A stretch of DNA of 64,000 nucleotides from Gammaproteobacteria bacterium. Its GTDB lineage: Bacteria > Pseudomonadota > Gammaproteobacteria > Steroidobacterales > Steroidobacteraceae. The stretch spans positions 1 to 64,000 of the forward strand of contig JADJHU010000018.1 of NCBI GenBank assembly GCA_016707425.1, written 5' to 3'. The position numbers and the translations under genes were made by a program. The notes under the pieces were generated by a model. The model had not been told where the DNA came from. It did no database searches and was given only the letters and a program-made list of their open reading frames with translations. Shown in pieces: positions 51,442 through 60,286 of this stretch (positions are counted from its first letter, which is position 1; every line of letters begins with the position of its first letter).

Positions 51442-52467
51442 ATGAAGGTCTACACCACGGCCCCCCTCGAGGACCCGCGTCAGGCACGTACGATCTATCC
51501 GGAGCTCGAGAGGATCGGTTACGACGGAGTGTTCTCCTTCGAGGCGAAGCACGATCCCTTCGTGCCGCTGGCCGTCGCCGCCGAGCACACGCAGAAGCTG
51601 CGCCTCGGCACGGGCATCGCGATTGCCTTTGCCCGGAATCCCATGAACCTCGCCAATCTGGGCTACGACCTGCAGTCGATCACCGGCGGGCGCTTCGTGC
51701 TCGGGCTCGGCTCCCAGGTGAAGCCTCACATCGAGAAGCGGTTCAGCTCCGTGTGGTCGCATCCGGCCGAGCGCATGCGCGAGATCGTGCTCGCCATCAA
51801 GGCGATCTGGAGCTGCTGGGAGGGTCGGTCAGAGCTGAACTTCCGCGGCCGGTTCTACACGCACACGATCATGATCCCGGCCTTCAATCCGGGACCCAAT
51901 CCCTTCGGGCCGCCGCCCATTCTCACCGGTGGATTCGGCCCGATGATGACCGCCGTGGCCGGTGAGGCGGCCGACGGCTTCATTGCCCATCCCTTCAATA
52001 CCCGGCGCTCGCTTCTCGAGAACACGCTGCCGGCGCTCGAGGCGGGACTCGCGAAATCCGGGCGCCAGCGCGCCGACCTCGAGGTGATCTGCGCGACGCT
52101 CGTGGTCACTGCCGCAACCGAGGAGGCGCTCGAAGCCTCAAAGCTCGCCGCACGCAAGCAGCTCGCCTTCTATGGATCGACGCCCGCCTATCGACCGACG
52201 CTGGCCTGCCACGGGTGGGAAGGCATTCACGGGGAACTGAACCGCCTGTCGAAGGCCGGACGCTGGGACGACATGACGAGTCTCATCACCGATGACATCC
52301 TGAACGAGATCGCGGTGGTCGGCGAACCACACACCATTGCCACGAAGCTGCAGGCGCGCCTCGAGGGGATCGCGGACGGGGTCAGTCTCACGCACAACCG
52401 GTGCCCGGATCCGGGCCATTGGGCCGGTGTCGTCCAGGATCTCAGGAAGCATCGGAAGCCGCGATGA
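51442..52467 (+). CDS. LLM-class F420-dependent oxidoreductase (MSMEG_2256-like)
   Basis: A 341-residue luciferase-like protein: MKVYTTAPLEDPRQARTIYP, LGTGIAIAFARNPMNLANLG near residue 54, FVLGLGSQVKPHIEKRFS near 83, FRGRFYTHTIMIPAFNPGPN near 133, and ILTGGFGPMMTAVAGEAADG near 160. SQVKPHIEKRFS and the following run fit the TIGR03617 (MSMEG_2256) group, which is thought to use F420. ATG 51442 lacks a near ribosome site. Its stop overlaps the next DUF1214 gene by 4 bases, so the two are coupled. It is the third probable F420 enzyme in the window, in one operon with ACAD and sulfotransferase. Confidence 0.88.
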   Translation: MKVYTTAPLEDPRQARTIYPELERIGYDGVFSFEAKHDPFVPLAVAAEHTQKLRLGTGIAIAFARNPMNLANLGYDLQSITGGRFVLGLGSQVKPHIEKRFSSVWSHPAERMREIVLAIKAIWSCWEGRSELNFRGRFYTHTIMIPAFNPGPNPFGPPPILTGGFGPMMTAVAGEAADGFIAHPFNTRRSLLENTLPALEAGLAKSGRQRADLEVICATLVVTAATEEALEASKLAARKQLAFYGSTPAYRPTLACHGWEGIHGELNRLSKAGRWDDMTSLITDDILNEIAVVGEPHTIATKLQARLEGIADGVSLTHNRCPDPGHWAGVVQDLRKHRKPR

Positions 52468-53651
52468 GCGACGATCATGAGAGAGTACTTCGGCGTGCGT
52501 GGGAGAGCTTCTGCGACGAGCTGAAGCGCGCGGTGGATATTCCGCTCCGCGCGCCCGTCCCGGCGCAGGTCGCGACGCGTGCCGCGGGCTTCGAAGCGCT
52601 GGCGCGCAACATCTCTCTTGCACTGAATTTCCATCACGACTACGCGGATCCCCGGTATCCCGAGCTGATTCACTACTTCGATCCCGTACGGAAGCAGGGC
52701 GGTGACAACACCGATGCGGTCTACGTCGGTGCGACCATCAATGGCACCGACACTTATCGGATCAGCGGCGATCGCGGTACCGCGCGCTTCTTCGGGATCA
52801 CTTCGGTCGAGCGCGGCCAGACGCCCTGGGGCGGCAAGGTCGCCCACACTCTTTTCGGCCGCGATCTCGAGGTCGGGCCGGACGGCTGCTTCGAACTCAT
52901 TTGCAGCCCGACGCCGCATCCGGGCAACTGGCTGAGGACGACGCCTGAGACCTTCCGGATCACTTTTCGTCAGTTCTTCGCCGACTGGGAGCACGAACGG
53001 CCGATGAAGGCGCGCATCGACCGTCTGACGGGCGACATGAGCCCGCCGGCACCGATCACGCCCGAGAGGCTGGCCGAGCAGCTGCAGGCCTCGGCGCGAT
53101 GGGTGGGAGAGTCGCTCGCGTTCTGGGTCCGCATGATCAACATGTGGAAGGTCATGCCGAACACCTTCCGGTCCTACAAGCAGCTCGCGGACCAGGCCAT
53201 CGACGCCACGCCTGGCGGCGAACCGATGATTGCCTACTGGGCGCTGCCACCGGACGAAGCGCTGATCGTGCGTGTGCGCCCGCCCGCCTGTCCGTACTGG
53301 GCGGTCGAGTTCGGTAATTTCTGGTGGACGAGCATGGACTATCGCTACCGGCTCTCGAACACGAACTGTCATTATGCCGAGCTCGAGGACGACGGTGAGC
53401 TGATCGTGGTGATCGCCCACGAGGACCCTGGCCTGCCGAACTGGCTCGAGACATCGGGTTTCGCCGAAGGCTACGTCACCTACCGCTGGATGCGGGCGGA
53501 GAGCTGCCCGGAGCCGAAGGCCACGCAGGTCAAGACGGCGGAGCTGTTCAGATACCTGCCGCAGAACGCCAGGCGCATCACCCCGGAGGCGCGGTGCGAG
53601 CAGCTCGCGGCCCGTCGTCGTGGCGTCATCAACCGCTTCGGCAATCTCTGA
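52464..53651 (+). CDS. DUF1214 protein, cytoplasmic form
   Basis: A 395-residue DUF1214 protein without any signal peptide (SDDHERVLRRAWESFCDEL). It closely matches the Tat-exported copy at 44568: LIHYFDPVRKQGGDNTDAVY, TYRISGDRGTARFFGITSVE, RQFFADWEHERPMKARIDRL, MPNTFRSYKQLADQAIDATP, ALIVRVRPPACPYWAVEFGN and LPNWLETSGFAEGYVTYRWM. The two are clearly paralogues, one sent out and one kept in. It is coupled to the LLM gene by a 4-base overlap and stands 20 bases before the sulfotransferase. This suggests a soluble partner or a carrier for the F420 step; function is unknown. Confidence 0.87.
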   Translation: MSDDHERVLRRAWESFCDELKRAVDIPLRAPVPAQVATRAAGFEALARNISLALNFHHDYADPRYPELIHYFDPVRKQGGDNTDAVYVGATINGTDTYRISGDRGTARFFGITSVERGQTPWGGKVAHTLFGRDLEVGPDGCFELICSPTPHPGNWLRTTPETFRITFRQFFADWEHERPMKARIDRLTGDMSPPAPITPERLAEQLQASARWVGESLAFWVRMINMWKVMPNTFRSYKQLADQAIDATPGGEPMIAYWALPPDEALIVRVRPPACPYWAVEFGNFWWTSMDYRYRLSNTNCHYAELEDDGELIVVIAHEDPGLPNWLETSGFAEGYVTYRWMRAESCPEPKATQVKTAELFRYLPQNARRITPEARCEQLAARRRGVINRFGNL

Positions 53652-53671
53652 GGCCGCACGAGGAGAGGCGC

Positions 53672-54931
53672 ATGGCACAGGAGCGGAACGGAGCGTGGAC
53701 GCCACCGCCGCGACCGGAGTGGGTCGCCCGCGTCAACGAGGAAGGGCGCAGCATGGACATCGCGAGCCTGGTGCCGCTGCAGCCGGGCGAGCTTCTCGAG
53801 ACGGCGATGCGCAACACGGGCCTCTCGGACTTCGGCTCCGGCGAGTGGCGCGAGCCCTTCGAGGTTCTGGTGAAATCGCTCGAGGAGGAGGCGGAGCTCA
53901 ACCTCTTCGGACGGCTGATGACGCGCAGCGATCTGCTCATCTGGCTGCAGGAGCGGCTGGAGATCGAGGAGGCATACCGTCGCCATCCGGAGATCGATGC
54001 GGAAGTGCTCGCAGAGCCCGTCTTCATCGTCGGACAGCCCCGCTCCGGCACCTCGATCCTCTTCGAGCTGCTGTCCCAGGATGCGCAATTCGGCGTGCCG
54101 ACGAACTGGGAGATCATGTTTCCGTGCCCACCGCCGGAAGCCGCGACCTACCGGACCGACCCGCGGATCGCCAGGGCGGAGCATCTGCTCACGCAGTGGT
54201 ATCGGGTTGCGCCGACCTTTCGCACCATGCACGAGCTTGGGGCCACGATCCCCAACGAATGCAAGGTGGCGATGAACTGCACTTTCGTCAGTGACAACCT
54301 CACGGGGATTTTCCAGGTGCCGGGCTACTATGCCTGGCTGATGAAGGCGGACCTGACCTACCCGTACGCCTACTACCGGCGCATGCTGAAACTCCTGCAA
54401 TGGCGCAACCCCCGCCGCTACTGGCTCCTCAAGTCGCCGTCGCACATCTGGAGCCTGCCGACGCTGTTCAAGGTCTTCCCGGATGCCCGCGTGATCTACA
54501 CTCATCGCGATCCGATTGTGACCCGGGCCTCGGTCACCAATCTGCTCGGCACGATCTACTGGATGCGCAGTGACAAGGTCTTCGACGCGGAGGCTTTCGA
54601 ACGCGTGCTCGAGCCGGAGGGCGTCGCAGCCGGGATGAACCTGGTGATCGATCAGATCGAGAAGGGCGAGATCCCGCGTGCACGGATTCACGACTTCCAG
54701 TTCGCGGATCTCATCGAGCGGCCGATCGAGGCGGTGCGTTCGCTCTACGACCGCGCCGGACTGCAGTGGACCGCCGCAGCGCAGGCCGGCATGGAGGCTT
54801 ACCTCGCACACAAGCCGAAGGGAAAGTTCGGTGCGCACCGCTACGAGGTGAGCGACGGTGCGCAGATCGAGCGCGAGCGCCGGCTCTATGCGCGCTACCA
54901 GCGATTTCACGGCGTTCGGAACGAAGTCTGA
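53672..54931 (+). CDS. PAPS-dependent sulfotransferase family protein
   Basis: A 419-residue sulfotransferase, second copy. VFIVGQPRSGTSILFELLSQ near residue 118 is the phosphosulfate loop, and ARVIYTHRDPIVTRASVTNL near 275 the 3'-phosphate site. The helical N-terminus (MDIASLVPLQPGELLETAMR; NTGLSDFGSGEWREPFEVL) parallels that of the 37673 copy. GAGGAGAGG precedes ATG 53672. It is in the long plus-strand operon with ACAD, LLM and SDR genes, so sulfation is part of a catabolic module, which is unusual. Alternatively the family member could act on lipids or polymers. Confidence 0.88.
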   Translation: MAQERNGAWTPPPRPEWVARVNEEGRSMDIASLVPLQPGELLETAMRNTGLSDFGSGEWREPFEVLVKSLEEEAELNLFGRLMTRSDLLIWLQERLEIEEAYRRHPEIDAEVLAEPVFIVGQPRSGTSILFELLSQDAQFGVPTNWEIMFPCPPPEAATYRTDPRIARAEHLLTQWYRVAPTFRTMHELGATIPNECKVAMNCTFVSDNLTGIFQVPGYYAWLMKADLTYPYAYYRRMLKLLQWRNPRRYWLLKSPSHIWSLPTLFKVFPDARVIYTHRDPIVTRASVTNLLGTIYWMRSDKVFDAEAFERVLEPEGVAAGMNLVIDQIEKGEIPRARIHDFQFADLIERPIEAVRSLYDRAGLQWTAAAQAGMEAYLAHKPKGKFGAHRYEVSDGAQIERERRLYARYQRFHGVRNEV

Positions 54932-54957
54932 TCCCGGATGAACAGAGGAGCGAAGGC

Positions 54958-55785
54958 ATGGATCTCGGACTGAAGGGCAAGACCGTCGTCATTACCGGCG
55001 GGAGCGGTGGGATCGGTCAGGGTCTGGTGATGGAGTTCGCACGCGAAGGGGCGAACGTGGTCTCTGCATCACGCGACATGAAAGTAGGCGAGAAGCTTGC
55101 GGCCCTGGCGCGGGAACAGGGCTTCGCGGGCAGCGTGCTGCCGGTGTCGACCGATGTCACGAAGCGCGCGAGCGTGGACGCCATGATCGCACAAGCGCAG
55201 CAGCGCTTCGGGCCTGTGGACGCGCTGGTCAACAACGCGGGGGGCGTCAAACGCAGCTGCGCCTTCGAGGAACTCGACGACGAGACGCGCCGCTGGGAGC
55301 TCGCCCTTAATATCGATGGCGTCGTCAACTGCACACTCGCTGTCGCCCAGGACATGCTCTCGCGAGGCAGGGGGAGCGTCGTCAACATTTCCTCGAACTC
55401 CTCTCTTCTCGGGGAGGCAGCCCAGCAGGTGGTGCACTACGGCTCGACCAAGGGTTTCGTGAACAGTTTCTCGAAGGCGCTCGCCTACGAGTGGGGCCCA
55501 AAGGGCGTGCGCGTGAACACGATCGCCCCCGGCTGGATCGTGCCGCACCGGGACGAGGACATTTCGGCAGGCAGCTTCTGGAACCGGCTGGAATTCGTCG
55601 GCACACCCGAGGGGATGCAGAAGGCGCTCGAGGCCGGGACGCTGCCGAACATGAGCCATCTGCCGATCAAGCGGCTCGGGCGCCCCGAGGAGGTGGCCCA
55701 TCTCGCCATGTTCCTCGCCTCCGAGATCTCGGGCTACATCACGGGTCAGCTGATTTCCATCAGTGGTGGGGTGTACATGCCATGA
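54958..55785 (+). CDS. SDR oxidoreductase
   Basis: A 275-residue SDR: TVVITGGSGGIGQGLVMEFA near residue 8, VSASRDMKVGEKLAALAREQ after strand two, ALVNNAGGVKRSCAFEE near 89, and the catalytic NISSNSSLLGEAAQQVVHYG with GSTKGFVNSFSKALAYEWG near 160-175. Its C-terminus is extended by about 25 residues compared with the classical 250-residue type (SFWNRLEFVGTPEGMQKALE). GAGGAG lies 8 bases before ATG 54958. It overlaps the next SDR by 4 bases. Two consecutive SDRs suggest successive oxidations, for example of ring hydroxyls. Confidence 0.9.
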   Translation: MDLGLKGKTVVITGGSGGIGQGLVMEFAREGANVVSASRDMKVGEKLAALAREQGFAGSVLPVSTDVTKRASVDAMIAQAQQRFGPVDALVNNAGGVKRSCAFEELDDETRRWELALNIDGVVNCTLAVAQDMLSRGRGSVVNISSNSSLLGEAAQQVVHYGSTKGFVNSFSKALAYEWGPKGVRVNTIAPGWIVPHRDEDISAGSFWNRLEFVGTPEGMQKALEAGTLPNMSHLPIKRLGRPEEVAHLAMFLASEISGYITGQLISISGGVYMP

Positions 55786-56561
55786 GGACCGCGCCCATGA
55801 GTCTCGAGGGGCGCACCGCCATCGTCACCGGCGCAGGCTCGGGCATTGGGGCTGCGATCGCACGACGCCTGGCCGGAGCCGGCGCTCGAGTGATCGCGGC
55901 AGACATTCGGACCGAGGCCGTCGAGACACTGGCCGCCGGGACCCGGGAGGTCACGGCGTGCCGCTGTGATGTCACGCATGCGGCCGAGGTCGATGCGCTG
56001 GTCGGGAGCGCCGTCGAGCGCTTTGGGCGGCTCGATGTGATGGTCAACAACGTCGGGCAGTCGATCGCCGGCTGGCTGAAGGATGCGACGGACGAGGAGT
56101 GGCAGCGGGTGCTCGCGCTGACGCTCTCCTCGGCGTTCTACGGCGTGCGCGCTGCGCTTCGCGTCATGCTGCCTCGGGGTTCCGGGAGCATCATCAATAT
56201 TTCGTCGGGTGCAGGCTTTGGCGGCTCGCCGGGTCTTGCCACCTACGGGGCGGCGAAAGCCGGTGTCAACAATCTCACTCAGTCGGCGGCCGTGGAGAAT
56301 GCCCGAAGCGGCGTACGCATCAATGCCATCTCGCCCGGAGCGATCGAGACACCTGCGATTCTTGCCTGGGCACGGAGCCTTCCGGGTGGAGTACCCGCCT
56401 ATGAGGCGACGCTGCTGCCGGGGCGCTTCGGGAGGCCGGACGAGATTGCTGCGGCCGCACTCTTTCTCGCGTCCGACGAGGCGAGCTTCGTAAACGGCGC
56501 GGTGCTGCCGGTGGACGGGGCCGCATCCGCACGCATGCCGGCCATCGAGGTGCCCAAGTAG
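55782..56561 (+). CDS. SDR oxidoreductase
   Basis: A 259-residue SDR: LEGRTAIVTGAGSGIGAAIA, VIAADIRTEAVETLAAGTRE with an acidic residue favouring NAD, MVNNVGQSIAGWLKDATDEE near 87, IINISSGAGFGGSPGLATYG with catalytic Ser and Tyr, then AAKAGVNNLTQSAAVENARS near 155-160. ATG 55782 overlaps the previous stop (ATGA); an ATG at 55797 is the alternative. NNVG in place of NNAG is an uncommon variant. It is followed by an MFS transporter, so a compound may be processed and exported or imported here. Confidence 0.88.
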   Translation: MRTAPMSLEGRTAIVTGAGSGIGAAIARRLAGAGARVIAADIRTEAVETLAAGTREVTACRCDVTHAAEVDALVGSAVERFGRLDVMVNNVGQSIAGWLKDATDEEWQRVLALTLSSAFYGVRAALRVMLPRGSGSIINISSGAGFGGSPGLATYGAAKAGVNNLTQSAAVENARSGVRINAISPGAIETPAILAWARSLPGGVPAYEATLLPGRFGRPDEIAAAALFLASDEASFVNGAVLPVDGAASARMPAIEVPK

Positions 56562-56590
56562 CCGCGCGCCTCCAGTATGGCTGGGCCATC

Positions 56591-57778
56591 GTGGCCGTTG
56601 CCTTTCTCGCGCAACTGCTGGCGATGGGCACGACAGCCTATGGCTTCGGCTTGCTCGTCAAGCCGATGGCTGCCGAATACGGACTGTCGCGCGCTGATGT
56701 CAACAGTGGCCTGATCCTGCTGCTCGTTGGCATGGCTGCGGCCTCGCCCTTCATCGGCCGGGCCTTCGATCGGCTGCCAGGCCGCGTGCTGTTTGCCGGC
56801 GCGGCGCTGGTATTCGGCCTCGGCTGTGCGGCCGTCGCCGCGACGCGATCGCTGTGGCTGATGGCTGCGGCGACGGTTCTGCCACTGGCGATCGGAGCGG
56901 CCGCGCTGGGTCCGCTGGCCGGCTCGACGCTCATTGCGCGCTGGTTCGATCATCACCGCGGACGCGCTCTCGGCGTGCTGGCGGTCTCCTCCTCCGCAGG
57001 GGGTCTCGTCGTGTTGCCCCTGATGGCACTCCTGGTCGAGGCTCTTGGCTGGCGCATGGCGCTGACCCTCATGGGCGCCGCGACGGCGCTGCTCATCGTG
57101 CCGCTGGCGCTGATGATCATCCGCGAACGTGATCAGGAGGACTCTGCCCGGGAGGACGCGCCTGCGCCAGCGTCCCACGCGCGGCCAGAGGGACCCGATG
57201 TGCGCCGGTGGACGGTGGGGGAACTCCTCCGTGCGCGTGACTTCTGGCTGCTCGCACTCTGTGTCGGACTGATCACGGGTGTCGATCAGGCGCTGCTCGC
57301 TTCGCTCATCGCCCACGGCACGGATCGGGGATTTTCACTGCAGGCGGCCAGCCTTCTGGTGTCCGCGATCTCGGGCTCGGCGATTGCCGGCAAGCTCATC
57401 GTCGGGACGCTCGCCGATCGCATCGACATGCGCTGGCTGGTTTGGACCGTGGCAGTGCTCACCGAGGTCTATCTCGGCTGTCTGCTTGCGCAAACCGGCT
57501 ACGGTACGCTCTTCGTCGCGTCGCTCCTGGTCGGCATGGCCATTGGGGGCGTGATGCCGCTCTGGGCGGCGTTCATCGGGGCCCGCTTCGGAGCCGCGTC
57601 GTTCGGGACTGCGATGGGGCTGATGATCCCGGTGCAGATGCCGCTCACACTCACGTGTCTGCGCTATGTGGGGCATGCCTATGACGTGTCCGGGAGCTAT
57701 GAGCCGGCGTTCCTCGCCTTCGCAGGCATCATGCTGTTTGCAGCGCTGGCCGTGCTGCCGGTGAGGGTGGCGCGCTGA
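56591..57778 (+). CDS. MFS transporter
   Basis: About 395 residues and roughly 12 membrane segments. Typical blocks are FLAQLLAMGTTAYGFGLLVK (TM1), ARWFDHHRGRALGVLAVSSS near residue 115 and WRMALTLMGAATALLIVPLA near 155, with a central loop rich in charged residues (RERDQEDSAREDAPAPA). The start is doubtful: GTG 56591 begins inside TM1, while the frame upstream reads YGWAI, as family members do, yet holds no start after the SDR stop. ATG 56577 is out of frame; one more G (ATGGGC) would join it to GWAIVAVAF. So a small indel or unusual start is possible. BaiG-type bile acid importers are in this superfamily. Confidence 0.85.
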   Translation: MAVAFLAQLLAMGTTAYGFGLLVKPMAAEYGLSRADVNSGLILLLVGMAAASPFIGRAFDRLPGRVLFAGAALVFGLGCAAVAATRSLWLMAAATVLPLAIGAAALGPLAGSTLIARWFDHHRGRALGVLAVSSSAGGLVVLPLMALLVEALGWRMALTLMGAATALLIVPLALMIIRERDQEDSAREDAPAPASHARPEGPDVRRWTVGELLRARDFWLLALCVGLITGVDQALLASLIAHGTDRGFSLQAASLLVSAISGSAIAGKLIVGTLADRIDMRWLVWTVAVLTEVYLGCLLAQTGYGTLFVASLLVGMAIGGVMPLWAAFIGARFGAASFGTAMGLMIPVQMPLTLTCLRYVGHAYDVSGSYEPAFLAFAGIMLFAALAVLPVRVAR

Positions 57779-58008
57779 GAAGGGTGCGCGCCGTCACCCA
57801 GGTTCGGACCTTCACCGGCCAGACGGCGCCTATCAGCCAACGGCCTGGCCGCTGCCCACACCCGCGCCCACACCGGGCCCAACCCGCGCGCAGCGGCTCA
57901 GCTCAGCGCCACGAGGCGCACGCGCGGGCCACGCCGCACGGACGCCAGGCCACGCGCCGCCAGCAACACCACCCGGCACTCCGGCTCGACCCCTCCTCCC
58001 AGCTCACG

Positions 58009-58020
58009 CCCCCCCCCCCC
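58009..58020. repeat. Poly-C tract, 12 bases
   Basis: Twelve consecutive C in the C-rich gap, followed by ACCC. Confidence 0.9.
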
Positions 58021-58106
58021 ACCCGATCCGGGTCCCGGCCTGTGCCCAAGCGACTTCGACCCCACAGCCCGCCCCACGCCGTCAGTTCCAGACCCCCCGC
58101 ACGCAG

Positions 58107-58134
58107 CCCCCCCCCCCCCCCCCCCCCCCCCCCC
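58107..58134. repeat. Poly-C tract, 28 bases
   Basis: Twenty-eight consecutive C, ending 46 bases before the ATG of the CoA transferase. This length is extreme; it could be a slip-prone tract in a promoter, or poly-G sequencing artefact. Confidence 0.9.
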
Positions 58135-58180
58135 GTGCCGGAGACAGCATGGCGGCAGGCGCAACACGTAGGAGGCACTC

Positions 58181-59398
58181 ATGACCCTGGCACTGGAAGG
58201 CATTCGCGTCCTCGACTGGACCATCTGGCAGCAGGGACCCATCGGCACGGCGCTGCTCGGCGATCTTGGGGCGGAGGTCATCAAGCTCGAGGCGCTCGAG
58301 GGCGACCCGGGCCGTGGTCTGGTGCGCCTCTCTGGTATGGGTCTCGCAGAACGCCCGAACTTCTACATCGAGGCGAACAACCGCAACAAGAAGAGCCTTG
58401 CGCTCGACCTGAAGAAACCGGAAGCGCGCGAGATCGTCCACGAACTCGTGAAGCGCGCGGATGTCTTCGCACAGAACTTCCGCGTCGGAGTGGCCGAGCG
58501 TCTCGGACTCGACTACGAGACTCTGCGTGACCACAACCCGAGGCTCATCTATGCGCACGCGACGGGCTTCGGGCCCAAGGGCCCCGAGGCCGCCGTGGCC
58601 GCGATGGACCAGATGGGCATTGCCCGATCGGGGCTCATGCTCGCAGTGGGCGAGCCCGACGCCCCACCGCAGCAGATCGCCGGCGGCATCGCGGACCAGA
58701 TGAGCGGCATCATGCTCGCCTGGGGCGTGCTCGCCGCCTTGGTCGCACGTGAGCGTCATGGCATGGGGCAGAAGGTCGACGTGTCCCAACTCGGATCGAT
58801 GGCGCTCCTGCAGGGGCTCAATCTCTCCGCCAGGCTCATGCTGGGGACAGCGATCCCGCGCGTGCGCCGCAGCGAGTCGGCAAATCCGCTCTGGAATCAC
58901 TACCGCTGCGCGGACGGGCTCTGGCTCGTGCTCGGCATGGCACAGGGCGAGCGCCATTGGGCGGCATTCTGTCGCGCCCTCGGCGCTCCTGAGATCGAAG
59001 GCCTGTGGAGCGGGGCTCGCGCGTCGGCTGCGAGCGGCGATGCGGCCGCCACGGCGGCCGTGGCAGCGCTCGATGAGCGCTTTGCCAGCCGCCCGCGTGC
59101 GGAGTGGCTGGCGCAGCTGCGCGCCGCGAGCGCGGATTTCATCGTCGCACCGGTCAATCGCCTGGAAGATCTCCCGGATGATCCCCAGGTACGGGCCAAC
59201 GAGTACGTCACGGAGTTCGATCATCCCCAGCACGGTCCGACACGCATGGTTGGTTTCCCGGTGGGACTCTCCGCGACGCCGGCATCCATCCGGGCTGCGG
59301 CGCCTGAGCTCGGACAGCATACGGAGGAGGTGCTGCAGGAGTTGCTCGGTTACGACTGGGAGCGCATCGGACACCTGCGTGCGCGCGGCGTGATCTAG
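58181..59398 (+). CDS. CaiB/BaiF-family (class III) CoA transferase
   Basis: A 405-residue family III CoA transferase: LEGIRVLDWTIWQQGPIGTA, LLGDLGAEVIKLEALEGDPG, LALDLKKPEAREIVHELVKR near residue 70, then ATGFGPKGPEAAVAAMDQMG near 127 with the Asp that forms the acyl-anhydride, followed by IARSGLMLAVGEPDA, and WNHYRCADGLWLVLGMAQGE. Start ATG 58181 lies after GTAGGAGGC. These enzymes move CoA between acids, as BaiF does for bile acids, keeping the thioester energy. It begins a short operon with two SDRs after the C-rich gap. The gene itself is intact and of normal GC. Confidence 0.9.
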   Translation: MTLALEGIRVLDWTIWQQGPIGTALLGDLGAEVIKLEALEGDPGRGLVRLSGMGLAERPNFYIEANNRNKKSLALDLKKPEAREIVHELVKRADVFAQNFRVGVAERLGLDYETLRDHNPRLIYAHATGFGPKGPEAAVAAMDQMGIARSGLMLAVGEPDAPPQQIAGGIADQMSGIMLAWGVLAALVARERHGMGQKVDVSQLGSMALLQGLNLSARLMLGTAIPRVRRSESANPLWNHYRCADGLWLVLGMAQGERHWAAFCRALGAPEIEGLWSGARASAASGDAAATAAVAALDERFASRPRAEWLAQLRAASADFIVAPVNRLEDLPDDPQVRANEYVTEFDHPQHGPTRMVGFPVGLSATPASIRAAAPELGQHTEEVLQELLGYDWERIGHLRARGVI

Positions 59399-59413
59399 CC
59401 GGAGAGGAACACC

Positions 59414-60286
59414 ATGGCGGTCACTCTGACGGGCCTCGAGGGCAGGACGGCAATCGTCACCGGTGCCGGGCGCATGAGGAGCATCGGCCGCTCGATTGCC
59501 CTGGTGCTGGCCCGTGCGGGCTGCGACGTGGTCGTGACCGGCAGCGGAAGGGCGCCCGAGCGCTACCCTGAGGATGAGCGGCGCGCTGGCTGGCGCGATG
59601 TCGAATCGGTAGCGGAGGAGATCCGCACGCTCGGGCGTCGCGCGCTGGCCGCGGTCTGCGATGTGGCGGACGCCGAGGCAGTGCAAACACTCCTGGAGCG
59701 CGTTACACGCGAATTTGGCGACATCGATGTGCTTGTGAACAACGCCGGATCGGCCTTCGGATCCGACCGTGTGCCCGTCGTCGATCTGCCCGTTCCCGAG
59801 TGGCATCGGGTCATCGCCACGAATCTGCACGGCACCTTCTACATGTCGCAGGCTGTCGCGCGTCGGATGGTGGCGCAGGGCCGCGGCGGCAGCATCGTGA
59901 ACATCTCCAGTCTGTCGGCGCGCCTGCTGTCGGCGGATAGCGGGGTCTACGCCGCATCGAAGGCGGCGGTGAACGCGCTTTCGACTGTCATGGCCGCCGA
60001 GCTCGGGCCGCACCGGATCCGTGTCAACGCCGTGTGCCCGGGCATCATCGACACGAGTCGCCATGACGAACTGCGGAGCACCGCGCTCTGGGAGAGCGTC
60101 ATCAGAAGCTTCGTGCCACTCGGGCGCGCAGGCACGGGCGGGGATATCGCCAATCTCGTGGCCTTCCTGTGCAGCGACGAGGGCGCGTGGATCACGGGAC
60201 AGCACATTTACATCGACGGCGGCCACGGCTTCACGCCGCGCAGCGCGCCGTCGCATACAGACGGATCATCGCAAGGAGACGCATGA
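59414..60286 (+). CDS. SDR oxidoreductase
   Basis: A 290-residue SDR with an unusual start: TAIVTGAGRMRSIGRSIALV has an insertion (GAGRMRSIG) in the glycine loop, as in the 17-beta-HSD/enoyl-reductase-like types, and TGSGRAPERYPEDERRAGWR is a long loop after strand two. VLVNNAGSAFGSDRVPVVDL near 109, NISSLSARLLSADSGVYAAS with catalytic Ser and Tyr, and a normal end ITGQHIYIDGGHGF follow. It lies 15 bases after the CoA transferase and overlaps the next SDR by 4 bases. It would oxidise or reduce a CoA-bound or ring hydroxyl. Confidence 0.88.
   Translation: MAVTLTGLEGRTAIVTGAGRMRSIGRSIALVLARAGCDVVVTGSGRAPERYPEDERRAGWRDVESVAEEIRTLGRRALAAVCDVADAEAVQTLLERVTREFGDIDVLVNNAGSAFGSDRVPVVDLPVPEWHRVIATNLHGTFYMSQAVARRMVAQGRGGSIVNISSLSARLLSADSGVYAASKAAVNALSTVMAAELGPHRIRVNAVCPGIIDTSRHDELRSTALWESVIRSFVPLGRAGTGGDIANLVAFLCSDEGAWITGQHIYIDGGHGFTPRSAPSHTDGSSQGDA

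Larger units (their letters stand above)
57779..58180. other. C-rich low-complexity gap, no gene
   Basis: About 400 bases between the MFS and CoA-transferase genes on the same strand. The plus strand is strongly C-rich and G-poor compared with neighbouring coding DNA, grades from ordinary to repetitive, and contains C runs of 12 and 28. No frame looks coding. It may be a spacer with a variable tract or an assembly artefact. Confidence 0.6.

Noticed and set aside
58107..58134. A CRISPR or tandem-repeat array in the C-rich gap
   Set aside because: No repeat-spacer periodicity; it is a homopolymer in low-complexity sequence.
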